From assembly GCA_964247055.1 (NCBI GenBank), contig OZ176055.1:4216001-4280000 (forward strand): a stretch of 64,000 nt of DNA, given 5' to 3'. Positions 35,352 through 48,975 of the stretch are shown here, piece after piece. The stretch is from Paragordius varius (Eukaryota > Nematomorpha). A program made the translations under genes and the position numbers. Below the pieces are notes generated by a model. It ran no database searches. It was not told the DNA's origin and saw only the letters and a list, made by a program, of their open reading frames with translations. How positions within the stretch are numbered: position 1 is the first letter of the stretch; every line of letters starts with the position of its first letter.

Positions 35352-38300
35352 TTATCCTTTGATGACGGCTATCGGGCGTAATTTTACACATTTTTTACTG
35401 ATCCCTACGGCATGACCTATAATGTACATTATTAAATAAATAATAACTTAAATAATATTAATAAATTTTAACATAAAAGGCAATGTAATCGATTCGGCTT
35501 TATTTAAATATATTGCAAACTCTCTAGATAGACTAATGTTTCTTAATATTTTTTGGGCTGAAATTTAAACCAAATAATTTCACATACAAAATATAAACAG
35601 CATAACTTAATCAAAAATAAATTTTTAAAAATTTCATTTTTCATAATTTTTTGTCTTTCGATATGAAAAAATATAATACTGGCATAAATTTAGGTTAAAA
35701 AAAATATATATATAAAGCTTACATGTATTTACGACGTCGGTAACATTTTTGTATGATTCAGGCGCCTATGAAATATAAAAAATTTGGAATAAAAAATGTA
35801 AAAATTATCAAGGCATAAGAAATAAAATATAGATTCTACTTGAAATATCTTTTATAAAGTGTATTTATGAATTGTAATTAAACAAATTTTTTAACAAATA
35901 TTGCGTTAAAAATTATTGTTTTAAAAAAATAGTGTAGTAATTCTTTTATCGTAACATAATATGAAAATATATATAGACTTGGTCAATGTACGATTAATAT
36001 AAAAATTTATTTTATAAAATTGTGTAAAAATAAAATTTGAATATATCATTCTCAACGGTAAAAAAAGCCAAATTAAAAAACAATCTGATATTAATTGATC
36101 ATCATCAAAACATCCATTATATTTCGAGACATATGATAAAAAAATAAAAATTAATCCCAGATTGTTTTATAGTTTAGTTTGTTTTTTACAGGGAATATTC
36201 TTATTTATTGGAATTTTATTTTCACACAATTTTATAAAATAATATAAATAAGCAAAATACCTCTTCCATAACTAATTTAAGGGAAGCGACTCTGATTGAA
36301 ATGTTCATTTCTTTAAGTTTATTAAGGACCTGTTGATAATCTAAATTTCTTCGTGATTTCGCCCGGGATAATGCACGACCCTATCGAGCGTAATAGTGGT
36401 TTATTATTAGCCATATTTAAAATATATATATTAGTTTTTATCTTTTTACCATTTTATCATTACCAAAATGATAAATATTTGAAATTATATATACATATAC
36501 AAAGCGTAAAAACTATGAGACAAATATTTTGTTTACAAAGATGTTCCATATTTTTTAAAACTTGATTTTTTTAGTATAACCTAATGTTTTGGGTAGCAAA
36601 ATAAAAAATTATAATCACACAAAAGTTATATAGAAAAAAAGGTTTGCAGTATAACTGTAAAAAAAATATCTGTTTAGTACAGTTTAGTAATATAATGTTT
36701 TAACCGTAATACATAAATGTTTGATAATAATTTGAAAAAAATATTTATTTTATGAGAAAAAAATATTTACCGCTCCGTGGCAAGTTGTACCGAAAGTTTG
36801 AGACATGCCTGTTTCTGTACCTGTTAATACATAACTGCAAGTTCCCATAGTACCACCAATAAGAACTGGTTGGCCAGTTAACTGTAAAGGATTGAAATTG
36901 TTTATAAAATTATAAAACTTTAATTTTATGCAAAAACAATAACGTCTTTGGGAAAGTGTCTTATAATGTGATAAATTTTGATTTCGATTGATAATAAATA
37001 AAAAAATGCAAATACATGTCGAATGTATTGTAAAAATATCAATTTAAAAATTTCTTTGTGAGAAGTATTGCCCTTCTTGAACCATTTCAAAACCAAAAAA
37101 TATCTTGCATTTAATATGGATGTTCCAAATAGTTAAAAAATATTTTATAATCTTACCTTTTTTCAATTTTTGATTCGATGTAAATTTATTTTTTGATCCA
37201 CAAATGATCTAATATTTTTAAATAAAAAAATAATCGCCTACACACGTCATTTTTAACCATAAAGGGATGTATTAGCAAAAAACATAGAACCGAAACGGAA
37301 TTATTTATTTTGATGACAAATTCTAAACCATTTATTTATAAAAATTATTTAGACACGGACCAAACCAATAATTTTAAAGCCAGAATTCCGGTTTTTTACC
37401 CAATATTAATATTAAAAAGGTGGCAAACAAACGCATCTTATTAATTCTGTGAGAAAATTCTAACTTAGATGACAAACCCACTCACCTGATAATCAACCGG
37501 GATCAAGGGATGTCCAGGTGGAAAGGCTCGAGTTGAACCCTTCCTATGAACCAAAAGGGTTCGCAAACGCCCATCCACAACATGTTCTTCAACTTTGGCA
37601 ATATTATGGCTTACATCATATATGAGATGCATATCCAAATCATCGGGTGTTGATTTAAAAACTTTGGCAAATGCCTAACCATATGTTATGATGAGTATGT
37701 ATAAGTGTTTAACAGAATTTATACATATAATATGGGTTGAATATTTATAAATTATCATAAAATTACGTTTTTCACCTGCAAAATGATATTTTTCAAAACT
37801 TTCTGAATATTAATAATACTGCCACTCAAAATATGTTAGCTGAACAGTTTAGATTCGACTATGTATATTCAGGTCATATTTGGCATAAATAAAAAATAAA
37901 TTTTAATTTATAATATCAATTAAAAAATATAATTTCTCGTTAATTTTAGATTAACTTCATATATCATCAAATTTTTGTAAAGGGGAAGTTAATAAACTGG
38001 GCAGCCAAGAGACTAACTAAACTCGCTGACAGACATAATTACGCATTCACACGCATAGTTCAAAAGAACTTACTCACGCTTTCATCACTTCTAAACCATA
38101 CCAATCAAAACCAAATCTCAGCATAATAATTATGATTAAGATCAAATTTATAAACCTGTCGCGTAAGAAAAGTCATAGTTGCCCGATTGACCCAAGCAAA
38201 ATTAGCCGCGGCCGCCATGGCCTTTAAATAATTTTGTCCTTCTTTGGATGTTATACGGGCACAGGCTAATTGTCTATCATTCACTTCAATTCGATCCCTT

Positions 38301-41300
38301 TTCATAGCTTTTTCCATTTCAACTAGGGCATCTATTTTAAGTTATATGTAATAAATAAAAATAAAGTGCTTTCTAAAATTCTAACTCTTTAATGAACTAA
38401 CACCTTAATAAATAAAGAATCCCCTTAATTTTAAAGAGGTAAATAATTTTTAGATAGGTCAAAGTTTGCATTCTTCATTATTAGATTCATACTCCAATTA
38501 TGTTGATAAAAGTTAAGTCATCCCCTTGATAAATCTCTTATTTTAATTAACTCTCTCCATCTTAATGCTAATTAGTAAACAAATATGAAAATAAAATCTT
38601 TTGACATTATATTAGAATCCTAATAATTTCTTGTTATACCAGTGGCTACTTGATGTCCAAAACCACGAGATCCACTATGAATCATGACACATACTTGATT
38701 AAGTTCATCAATTCCCATTTTAGCGGCAGCAAACGGATCAAAAATTTCTTCGACCACTTGTATTTCGGCATAATGATTCCCAGCTCCTAAAGTACCAAGC
38801 TTTACATAAATATATTTTTTTAATTAGTTGTTTTTTATTAAACGTTTTACAAAAAAATTACACCTTTTTTTATTGTATATACCAAAAGTAGCCAACCATT
38901 TTTCCCGTGGGCTATTTTTGGGAAAAAATTTCAATTTCTCGCGGGCACGCATAAATATTAGTTATTAAAAAATTCATTAATCACTTTAACACAAATATAT
39001 ATCTCTATATAGGGATTGGGGTGACTAGCACAGGCTATTTTAAAAAAAAAATATAAAAATAATTATTTTTGAGTAGTTATTTTTATATAAAATCTTAATT
39101 TTATCAAAGTACTATTGCGATGATTCAGAAGACCTTTGTTTGACACAATTAGTACACATACTTTAAATTTACAATGGATAATTAACTCTACATCTTGCGA
39201 CGAAGTTTAGATGATTGAAGTAAAAAATAGATTTGTAGTTCTTGGCAAAGATCTTTATATTTTACCTAATTTTATGGATTACTGCATACCAGGTTTTAAA
39301 TAATGGACATGTGCTTCAAGATGATAAATGCCATCAAATCGAAAAAAGTATCGTGCCGCTGGTTTATACGATGTAAAATGGTTAAGCCGTGCTGCATTAT
39401 AAAGATTTAGACAATTTTTACTACGAATTTATCTATTACAGAGGAAAAATTATTCATATCCACAATTAAAAAATCTAAAATCGCTTCTAAATCTTGCTTT
39501 TTGATGTATATCTCAAAAAATTGCACATAAATCAATTATAAAACAGTGAATTAAAACATTTGTAATCTATTTTAATTAAAAAAAGATTTTTGACAATAAC
39601 TAGAATACATTGCAATGTTTTTCCGTTTGATAAGATGTTGAATGTAAAACCAAAATACTCAACCATCTTCTTAAATTGTGGATTTGGATGTAGAATAAAT
39701 TAGGCAATTAACTAATAAACATTTGGAATGAGGAAACACTTGGTGTTTGTTTAAAAAAATATTTAAGAAGATTGAGTATGCCATAATTCAGAAATTGCGT
39801 TCATATGAAGTCATTGCAATTCTCAGGCAGGATTCCAAATGTTTATTTAATCGTGATCTCTGTTTAATTTTAATAACAGTCATATAAGAAAAAGCCGATT
39901 AACATAAATATGTGGATCCAAAAAAAAATTAAAAAGTGCAGCAATTATCCAAATATGTGGGTATTTATCTTTATTTATCTATATATTCTCTAATGCTAAT
40001 AATTTAAAGCTAATGTCGCATTTAATATTTATTATTTCTTCCACCAAATCTCGTAAATGTTTAATCTCAAGAAAACGGTTGACTTTTTTTCGCTATATCT
40101 TCCACATCAATATTATCATTAAACGGACATGATGTAAATGGCATTTACGAGTTTATTTTTTGATGAAAATCTTTTTTCAAAATAATTATTAAGAAGCGCG
40201 ATTTCATCGAAATATCATTAGTAGAATTTTTATTTTCGGATTCCTCTGTCAGATTAGGATGTTTTAAATCATGACTTTTTAATCGATTTGCAAATATTGT
40301 TAGCTTGTCTTTGAAGGATTTCAATTACTCATGATATCTATAATTGTTTAATTTTTCCCTTATGATTGAAAATTAATTTGTGCAATTTTTCTGTGATAGC
40401 GCACAAAAACGCAAGATCAAGAAGCCATGTTCTTTTAATTGTGGAGAAAGATTTTCTTCCCTAAAAAAGATGTATTTGTGGCAAAAGTTTGCTGAATCTT
40501 ACACAAAATGCGGCATGACTTAACCATCTTACATCTATGAAGTAAAAGTTCACCATGTTCAATATCACTCGTTTAAAAGAATCGAAACTCTCTAGATAGA
40601 CCTTTTGCCGAATTTACTATTTTAAAGCATAATCCATTATGTGCTTATATTTAAAAAATTTAAAACATAAAGCCTGAATATGTATTATGCAATGAGAATT
40701 AATAAAATCTGGAAAATCGTTATGAGATTTGCAAAGAGCCACGAACCCATTATTTACTCCAATCATCGCTGGAGCTCCGTCGGTTGTTATGGATACCAGC
40801 TTCAAAATCGGTAAATTTGTAACACTAACATAATTAATAAATGAATCAAATTTATTCTACCCCCTGGTCTGTTCTTGCCAGGGACAGTCAATAATTCCTC
40901 TGTGGCTGACATGTCATAGAAAACCATGCGAATAAAAACGCATAATTCCGACGTAATCATAAGACTCGTCCATTTGAAGCGAAAAATAAACTCAAGATTA
41001 AATATTATCAACCAAAATTTCGGTAAAAAATACTGATTATGATCATCACCTCTGCGCATTATTGTATTTCTAGATAAAGCTAGGTTTTGGTTATTTTCAA
41101 AATATTCTTTTCATAATTATCAAACGGCACTTCAGAAGCTTTGATAAAAGCTTCTTTCCATATTTCCCCGTTCTGGAAAAATTTGTTGCTTTTTATTAGG
41201 ATTTCTGATATTTTGTAAGACGCAATTATGGATTTTTTTTTGATTTTTGCTGTATTTCAAAAGACACTGTTAATGTGTATTTAGTTGCTCTTTTAACATC

Positions 41301-44300
41301 TTAATTTTTGATTTGCAAATTTCTAAATTATATTTCTGATAGTTCATGTGATGTCTTTGGGCATTTGCATATTTGAGCAAAGCCACAGGTAAAATTGCAT
41401 ATCAAACAAGTACATTTATCATTATTCATTCCATCCATCCATCCATTCATTTTAGGTCCCAGGGTATCTGGGGTTTCCATGCACCAACTTCCTGAACAAT
41501 GTCCTATCAAAGACTTGTTCGTGTTCAATATTGAAGTGTGATAGATCCTGGGTCAGCTGTTTGGACCATGTGAGCTTAGGGCGGCCTTTTCTGTTTGGGC
41601 CGGGTATATTTAAATGTTGTATTTTTTGGACCCAGTTATCGGAATTCATACGTTGAATATGTCCGTAATATCGCAATCGATTGCGCTGGATGAATAAAGC
41701 TATGGGTTCATCTTCTTCTATGGTATTATCAAAATTATTGTTGCAGATTTTGAGCATGTGATTTTCAGCTCTAGTAAGTCTATTTAGGTCTGTTGCTGTA
41801 AGGGCCCAGGTTTCTGTAGCGTATGTCATAGCTGGTCTTATTCCCATTTTGTAAATCTTTATCTTGTGATTCGATTTGATATATTTATTAGTTAAAATAT
41901 ATTTTAATTGATTGAATTTGGCCCATCCTTGTCTGATTCTATGAGAAATGGCATCCCTCAAAGAACCATCAGATGCTATATAATCGCCCAGATATGGGAA
42001 AGATGTTACCACTTCTAGTTTATCTCCATTAAAGTTTATAGTACGTGGATTTGATATTGGCTGTGGTATTGATGAAGCACATGGTGTGCAGATGAAATTA
42101 TTATTATTAATTAACTTTCCTTTTATGTTGGAACATTTTTTATGGACCCAATTTCTACATTTTGTACAACAAAGTGAGTTTAGTTTTACCTCAGTGGAGC
42201 ACACTGGGCATGGGAACTTTATAGTTTTATGTTCATCTCCTGTGATTAGAATTTTAGTTTTGTTTGTATTGATTTTAAGACCGTATTTATGTAATTGTTT
42301 TGACCATATAAGATATTTATTTTCGAGTATTGGAATATCTTCTGCAGTGATTATGAGGTCGTCTGCATAAAGAATTTCATAAGGCAGACCTTCTCTCATA
42401 TCTTTTGTTATGTAATCAATTATAGCTATAAAAAGAAGTGGGCTAAGGACAGATCCCTGATGTAGCCCAGTATTTATACTAAAATACTCTGAATTCCCAA
42501 CAGGAGTAAGAACACAACTGATTGAGTTAGTGTAGATTAACATAATTAACTTAATGGTATATTCATCTACGTTGTTGTAGCGCAGTGATTCTATTATTAG
42601 TGCTCTAGGTACTGAGTCGTAAGCCTTTTCTAAATCGACAAAAAGGTGGAATAGTTTACGACCTTTTGCTCGGTATTTATCTTGTAATTGTCTGAGTAGG
42701 AAAATTGGATCGATTGTGCTTTTGCCCGCTGAAAAGGCGAATTGCATTGGATTAATTGATATGAGCTGGACGATACGATTTTTGAGGCACATTTCAAAAA
42801 TTTTTAACCCATGTTCAAGAAGTTTTAAGGGCCTGTATGAGGAACAGGTTAAGATATCTCCTTTATTTTTGAAAATGGGAAATATAATGCTTTTTTCCCA
42901 GTCTTTGGGTATTTTCATTTCAACTATTATTTTGTTAAATAAATTTGTTAGAAGCATGGTTATATTGGGTATTAATTTAATGATATCAAAACATAGTTCA
43001 CTAGGGCCCGAAGCCTTGTTTGATTTCATTTGGTCTAAAGCAATCTCAATTTCTTGTATTGTGAATGTATTTAATGGGCCACAACAGGGATCTAGGTCAG
43101 AATTTATTATAGGTGTTAAAGGGTTGTTTAGATTTTGCTCCATATATTTTTGCCATATCGATTTAATTAATTCTGGTTGTATTTGTAAATTATTATTATT
43201 ATCTTTTATACATTTAATCGTTGGTATATCTTTTTTGTTATTATTGTAAAGTTTCATATGTTTAAAAATTTTATTATTTTGGATTTCCTTTTCCAATTTA
43301 TCGGCAGTATCTTTAGCCTTTTCATTCATTAATTTATTAATTTCCTTTTGAACCTTTTTGTTGTATTTATAATAATCAGTTTTGTCGTTTTCTGTTTTCG
43401 ATTTCTTCCATTTTTTATACAAACGCGCCTTTTCTTTAAGTAATGGCTTAATTGCATCGTCCCACCACCATTTCTTTTGGGCTTTGCTCTTTCTTCTACC
43501 ACACCATTTTTCTACATTTTCAATCGTATTGCTTCTTAGACTTTGCCAGGAGTCTTCAACGACAAGATTATCAATGTTTAAGTTAAGCGACTTTTTGAAA
43601 TTATTCATTATATCAGGTTTTTTAAACTTGTGTATATTAAGTTTAGGTTTGGTTCTATGATTAAAAGGCCTTGAGTTAAATTTGAAAATTGATGTTAAAA
43701 CTTTATGCTGTGTTTCAGAGTTATAAGTGGTTGTATTTACCAGATATTTTCGAATGTGTTGACTAGTTAGGATGTAGTCTATTGTTGTATTATTATTGCC
43801 AGAAGTGTATGTAATCAGTTTATTTTTGCTTTTGGTGAATAAAGTGTTTGCTAACTGTAGTCGCTGAGCTGCACAGAATTCTAAGACATTTTCTCCTTCT
43901 TTGTCCCGATTATCGAAGTTGTATCCTCCATGTATACCAGAAAAACCTTCGCTGCTTCCAACATGTGCATTTAAATCTCCTCCAATCATTATACAGTCTG
44001 TTTCGGGTATATTGGAACATATTTGATAGAGCTGATCCCAAAAATCCAGCTTGCATTTATCGGGCAAGCCTTTTTGGGGTGCATATACGGAAATAATATT
44101 GAGGATCAATTTGTTGTATATCATTCTAGCTTGAATAATTCTATCACTGTGACGGGTCACGGTAATTAAGTTTTGTCGATGTGTTTCTTTCATCATTATA
44201 GCGACGCCAGATTGTCCTTTGTTCCCACCTTGGTATAGTAATGAATAACCATCAAAGTGTTTTATACCTGCATTTTTATATCGAGTTTCTTGTAAACAGC

Positions 44301-47222
44301 ATATGTTTAAATCTAAGTTTCGCACCGTATCTATTACCAGCCATTGCTTATTAACCATTGTCCCAACATTCCAAGAGCCAATTTTAAATGGTTCCGATAT
44401 AGATTTGAAGTTTTTATTTAGATTATTGTATCTTATTTTTATTTTTGGTTGTTCATTTGTACCTGGTTTATTTATTATTGTTTTAGAATTATTTTTATTT
44501 CTATTATTTATGTAATTTGTATTTATAGGTATACTAGCATTATCATAATATATATTATCATTTATATTAAAATTAAAATTTCGTTTTGAAATAGAGGTTT
44601 TATTATCATCAATCATTTTTGTAAGTCGTTTCTTCATGGTTTTGTAATTTGAGGCAAGGTTTTACGGATTATATGCCCTTATAAACCAACCCCTTTAACT
44701 CAGAGGTGAGGGTACCTTATTCGCTGCACCAGGCTAGAGAATGTCTAAAAAGACTACGATTTTCTCAAATCGACCTCCTCCGTTGGCCTTACACATCGTG
44801 TAAGTTTCCAGACATCACCACGTGGAGGTGGAGGTAGGATTAAAAAAATAGCTATCCTCCCACTCGCTTTATAATAATATTTTTTCTGGCATAAATTTTT
44901 AATCAAACTTATATTGTAAATATTTTCACAGAAAATCACACATGATTTAAAGTTTAAATAAAATACATATAATTAAAAAATATATTAATATAATAATAAA
45001 TTAAGTTAGTTAAATATAGATTTTTGCTAACAGGTAAATTTTTTCAAACACATATACAAATAAATAATTTTGTGAAAAAAAAATTCCATGCAAAAATATT
45101 TTTTTTATTTTTTAAAAAAATTTTAGGCGGGCACGTTTTGGAATATCGCGGGCATGAAACCGACCGCGGTCTACCGTTCGGCCACCCCTGGTATATTCAG
45201 TAAAAATTAATATTACAAAGACAAAGGGTAAAAACAAGGAATAGTCACGTTTTTAGAAAATACTATATTACATTTGTATTTAGGTTATATTAAAAACTCA
45301 AGTGTTAAAAAATATTGAATCCCTTTATAAAAAGTATTTGTCATTTAGTTATACTTTTCTTTAGGTAAATTTTAATGGTAATTAAAGTTTCTCATATATA
45401 ATTATCACAAAAATATAAAAAAAATTATAAATTAAGGGAAAAAAATGTGCAAATATACCTGTGGAAGTCCACGTTTTTTGGCCCGAGAACTAACGCAATT
45501 GGGATCGGCTTGAAGCATTCTCCCATATTCTTCACAATGTTCTTTGTCTTCCGCCCATGCATAACCTTTTATCATAATTATTTATATCAATAATGATAAT
45601 TTATTTTTGCAAAAACAATATTTAATTACTTAAAATTTAGAACGAAAAAATTTTGTGATGGCTATATGCAATGTTTTATTCAAAATTTTCGGCGTTTTAA
45701 ACAAAACATAATAAAATCGAGAGTGCTTAAAACATATTAATGATAATTTAAAGCGATTAAAACGAAATTAGACATCTCCTCTTAAATTTGTAATACATAA
45801 AACCGAGCGTTAAAAATTAGTTTACAGAAAACAGAATAAATGATAATGAAAAAACTTTAAACAATATTATTTATCCAATCTTAACGGTGTTGTAAAGTGG
45901 TTTAATTATCACTTTTTTAATCAATAAGTTGTTAATTAATAAATTTAATAATATATATAAAAACCTTCTCTAAGTGACCAGTCTATACCCATTTCAAGCG
46001 CCTCATCCAAATCCCTAAAAATATGTTTTTGTTAAAAGGTTACAAAAAGCTTAGTTAAAAAGTGTGAAAACACTAAAATTTAAAATAATGATTATAAATT
46101 ACCTGGCACCCATTGGAATAATTCCTTTTGAACCAACTCCCACGGGAATATGGTCAAAAAGGCTTTGAGCCAATTTTTCTTTAACGGGAAGCACGTCATT
46201 TAACATTAAGTTCGTCCTTATTAGGCGTACACCACAATTTATATCGAACCCTACACCTCCTAATTATAATATAAAATTCCAAGTGATAAATAGTAGGGTT
46301 AGGTTTAATTGGTTAGGAATGCATGATCTAAGTGTGGCCGTGACCGCCAGTCAAAAACTTTTAAAAATATGTTCGCATAAAATTAAACAACCTCATTATC
46401 CTTAAACCCTGAGGACGTTTACAACAAAAATCGATACCGTGCTAGCATTCTGGGTACCTTGCACAACCGGAGGAAAATAAGTCAATGATGATGTTATAAA
46501 ATTAAAAAAGCATAAAAATTGTTATTTTAATATATTATCAATGTGCACTAAATTTTAACAAATATATTTTTAAATTTAAACCTATTAGACATTTTAACGG
46601 TTAACTTTTATTACGCTAATATTGCCTGCCATGAGTGACTGCATTCATAAGCAGTCCGACCTGTTATATTTCAACCGGTCAAAACTACACTCTAGTTAAT
46701 AGTGTACCTGGGGAAACTATTGAGTCTGGATCGTTCATATCAAAAGCAGCCATGTTGCCGATAGCAAATCCATACCCAGAATGGATATCGGGAAGCCCAA
46801 TAGAATTCTATAAAGTCATGGATTGGTTTTTATGCATAAAAAATAAGGCATAAAATTAATTTTTAAGCACTTATGCGGAAAAAAATATTTTTATTATACT
46901 TTAACGATTCCTGGCAAAGCGGCTACATTTGCTATTTGTTTGACTGCTGGTAGAAAACCTCCTGTCCCACCAAATTTACAATGTTGTTTTAATTCTTCAA
47001 ACATCAGTTTTTCCAAATGATCATTGATATAAAATATACCATCAACCTTGAAAATTGATAATTATACAATATATAATACTAAAATACATAAAAGTTGTGG
47101 TTAATTTTGAGAAATATTTAATTTAAAACCTTCATATTTGGGACGAATCCTTTTTTAATTTTCCATGTATTAACATTAAGTTTCTCCATGTATTTCTGCT
47201 CATCTTCGAAAGATCGGACCAT
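35352..47222 (-). CDS. RTCB: RNA-splicing ligase RtcB (tRNA ligase catalytic subunit), 13 exons
   Basis: Joins tRNA exon halves, and XBP1 mRNA in the unfolded protein response, using Mn2+ and GTP. Exons: 47222-47130, 47046-46900, 46807-46708, 46259-46103, 46014-45965, 45565-45459, 38799-38640, 38331-38156, 37674-37486, 36881-36771, 36380-36261, 35765-35723, 35416-35352. They total 1518 nt, exactly 505 residues plus stop, the length of human RTCB. All junctions are GT-AG with matching phases. Cys122 (DINCGVR, metal site) and His428 (TTCHGAGRA, guanylylated) are present, as are [23 protein letters not shown] and [12 protein letters not shown]. There is no signal peptide; the enzyme acts in cytosol and nucleus. 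Intron 6 is 6.66 kb and carries a hAT relic containing a LINE. The gene shares its 5' region with UFC1. Confidence 0.97.
38883..45190 (-). mobile_element. hAT transposon relic inside RTCB intron 6, split by a LINE
   Basis: The right end (reverse strand) is CAGGGGTGGCCGAACGG at 45190. The left end, CAAAAGTAGCCAACC at 38883, is its diverged inverse. Flanks GTATATAC (38875-38882) and GTATATTC (45191-45198) are the 8-bp target duplication with one mismatch. Reverse-strand fragments read [19 protein letters not shown] (about 40960-40900) and [19 protein letters not shown] and [10 protein letters not shown] (about 40800-40660), typical of the hAT group related to ZBED5-like genes. Many stops and frameshifts follow to about 39770. 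The LINE at about 41435-44870 inserted later. Without it the element would be about 2.9 kb. Confidence 0.8.
41435..44870 (-). mobile_element. LINE (RTE-like) with intact 1061-codon frame in RTCB intron 6
   Basis: The frame 44637-41452 encodes an APE endonuclease ([35 protein letters not shown]), a reverse transcriptase ([39 protein letters not shown]) and a C-terminal part with [12 protein letters not shown] and RYYGHIQRM, as in RTE-type elements. Between RT and this tail is a Cys/His cluster ([27 protein letters not shown]) resembling a PHD-type finger. The 3' end runs into a short tandem tail of GGAT-like units (41425-41455), usual for RTE. The GC-richer 44640-44870 is the probable 5' leader. 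It lies in the same orientation as RTCB and within the older hAT relic. It looks whole. Confidence 0.9.
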
Positions 47223-47300
47223 GCTTGCTTCAAATTTAAAAGTGTCTGATTTTATGACCTGATACGTTTCATAACATAGGTAAGCGTGTAACTTTTATTT
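47223..47300. promoter_or_regulatory. shared intergenic region between RTCB and UFC1 starts
   Basis: Only 78 bp separate the two divergent start codons, so both promoters and both 5' leaders must lie here or overlap the neighbouring gene. No TATA box is evident. This is a candidate bidirectional promoter. Confidence 0.7.
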
Positions 47301-47964
47301 ATGGGAGATTATGAGCATTTATTAAAATCTTTACCAAGCATTCCATATCTCCAGACAAAAGCAGGACCAAGAGACAAAGAATTATGGCCTCAAAGATTAA
47401 AAGAGGAATATCAATCCCTTATCGCAGTTTTTTTTATTAGATATAAATATTAGTATATTAGCAAAAACAAAGAAGCCGATACGGATTGGTTTAGGCTTGA
47501 GTCAAATAAAGATGGAACATCATGGAAAGGAAAGTGTTGGTTTTATCAAGATAGACAAAAATATGAGTTTGATATGGAGTTTGAGGTAAATTGGAGATAT
47601 TGTAATAATATCAGGTTATTTAATAAATGTCCATATACTAAATTTTAGATTCCAGCCCTGTATCCCACTGTAGCACCCGAAATATCTCTACCATCTTTGG
47701 ATGGTAAAACTGCTAAAATGTACCGCGGAGGTTTTATATGCACCTCGGATCATTTTAAACCATTATGGGCAAAAAATGTTCCAAGATTTGGGATCGCCCA
47801 TGCACTTTGTTTAGGGGTAATATTTAGTATATAATAGCGCCAATTGTATTCTACTTTTATGATATAACTTGATTATTAAATAATATTTGTATTAGCTTGC
47901 CCCATGGTTGGCTGTGGAAGTTCCAGATTTAATACAAAAAGATTTAGTAAAACCGCAATCATAA
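47301..47964 (+). CDS. UFC1: UFM1-conjugating enzyme UFC1 (E2), 4 exons
   Basis: E2 enzyme that takes UFM1 from UBA5 and passes it, with the UFL1 ligase complex, to targets such as ribosomal protein uL24 at the ER. Exons 47301-47426, 47454-47585, 47649-47816 and 47896-47964 give 164 residues (human 167). Conserved segments: [16 protein letters not shown] (14-29), [45 protein letters not shown], and the active site [15 protein letters not shown] with Cys117 equal to human Cys116. The tail [13 protein letters not shown] is typical. Introns are 27, 63 and 79 nt, all phase 0 and GT-AG. An AATAAA signal lies 47 bp past the stop. The gene is head to head with RTCB and tail to tail with the CRLS1 gene. 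Confidence 0.96.
47427..47453 (+). other. 27-nt intron of UFC1
   Basis: Starts GTTTTTTTT, ends AATATTAG. Read-through ends in TAG; splicing joins YQSLIA to [13 protein letters not shown] as in other UFC1 proteins. Confidence 0.88.
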
Positions 47965-48010
47965 TTTAAAACCTATTACCTAATTAATGTGCTTTATGCT
48001 TATTTAATTA

Positions 48011-48016
48011 AATAAA
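48011..48016 (+). terminator. poly(A) signal of UFC1
   Basis: AATAAA 47 bp after the UFC1 stop codon, in the expected place for 3' end formation. Confidence 0.6.
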
Positions 48017-48975
48017 GTATTCATATGAAATTAATTTTATAGTTTATGACAAACCATATATTATTTGCAAAAAATATTATTGCAATATGTAATATAATTT
48101 TTTAATAATTGTTTTTAGATACTAAGTAAAACATGATATAAGGAATGATCAGCAAAAACAAATAAAGTATGTTTTTGTTGAAAAAAACTTTTGAAAGTGC
48201 TATTGCCACAACTGTAAAATTATTAGTTGTCACAAGGGCATGTGTTACGTAAATAATAACCTCAATCGATTATGGAGAAGAATATTATGAATATGACTTA
48301 CTTCAGGATAAAAAAATCCGAATCCGAGTACTAAATTTTACCTACCATTTAGAAAACAAGCTTTCGAAAAAAAATATAGTTACTTCTTCTCTTAAATAGA
48401 CAGAAAAATTATTTTTAGTTTTAATCACTTTTTAAAACCAATCAAACCGGTCTTTTAAATTGTTCCGCTTTTATTAAAAAATTTCATCATGCAATTTAAT
48501 AACAATATAAGTGGTTAAACCGTTTAATAATAAAAGCATTATTAAAAACATGAAAAAATCCGTTTATCATTGTGAACCTGTTTCAACCGTATGCTTCATT
48601 CCGAACCCATGTTAATGTATCCATTAAAACAATTTCATTGATTAAAATGCAACAATAATTTTTGGAGTAAAAGCATCCAATGAATTTTTAGATCATATTC
48701 CAGAATAAGTTCCTTATTGATAAATGGACAAATGCTAATTTTTCTGCTATTTGTAAGAATATATGATGCTACTGCACAATTTACACAGATGATTCCAATT
48801 TAATATTAAATAATATACGAGCGCACACCCTCAACATTAACAAATATTAAAATGATGACACATACATTAAAGATAAAATATATTTATTAGCGGGTTTTTG
48901 ATAGAGTTAAATAATTTAATATTATATATACTCTACTATGACTAATTAAAAATATGAATGCTAGGAACAAAATTT
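48017..48975. other. intergenic region between two convergent genes
   Basis: AT-rich DNA with no coding frame. It holds the 3' ends of UFC1 (+) and CRLS1 (-); TTTATT at about 48881 could be the reverse-strand poly(A) signal of the latter. Confidence 0.5.

Noticed and set aside
41452-44515. Several forward open frames opposite the LINE in RTCB intron 6
   Set aside because: They are antisense shadows of the long LINE reading frame.
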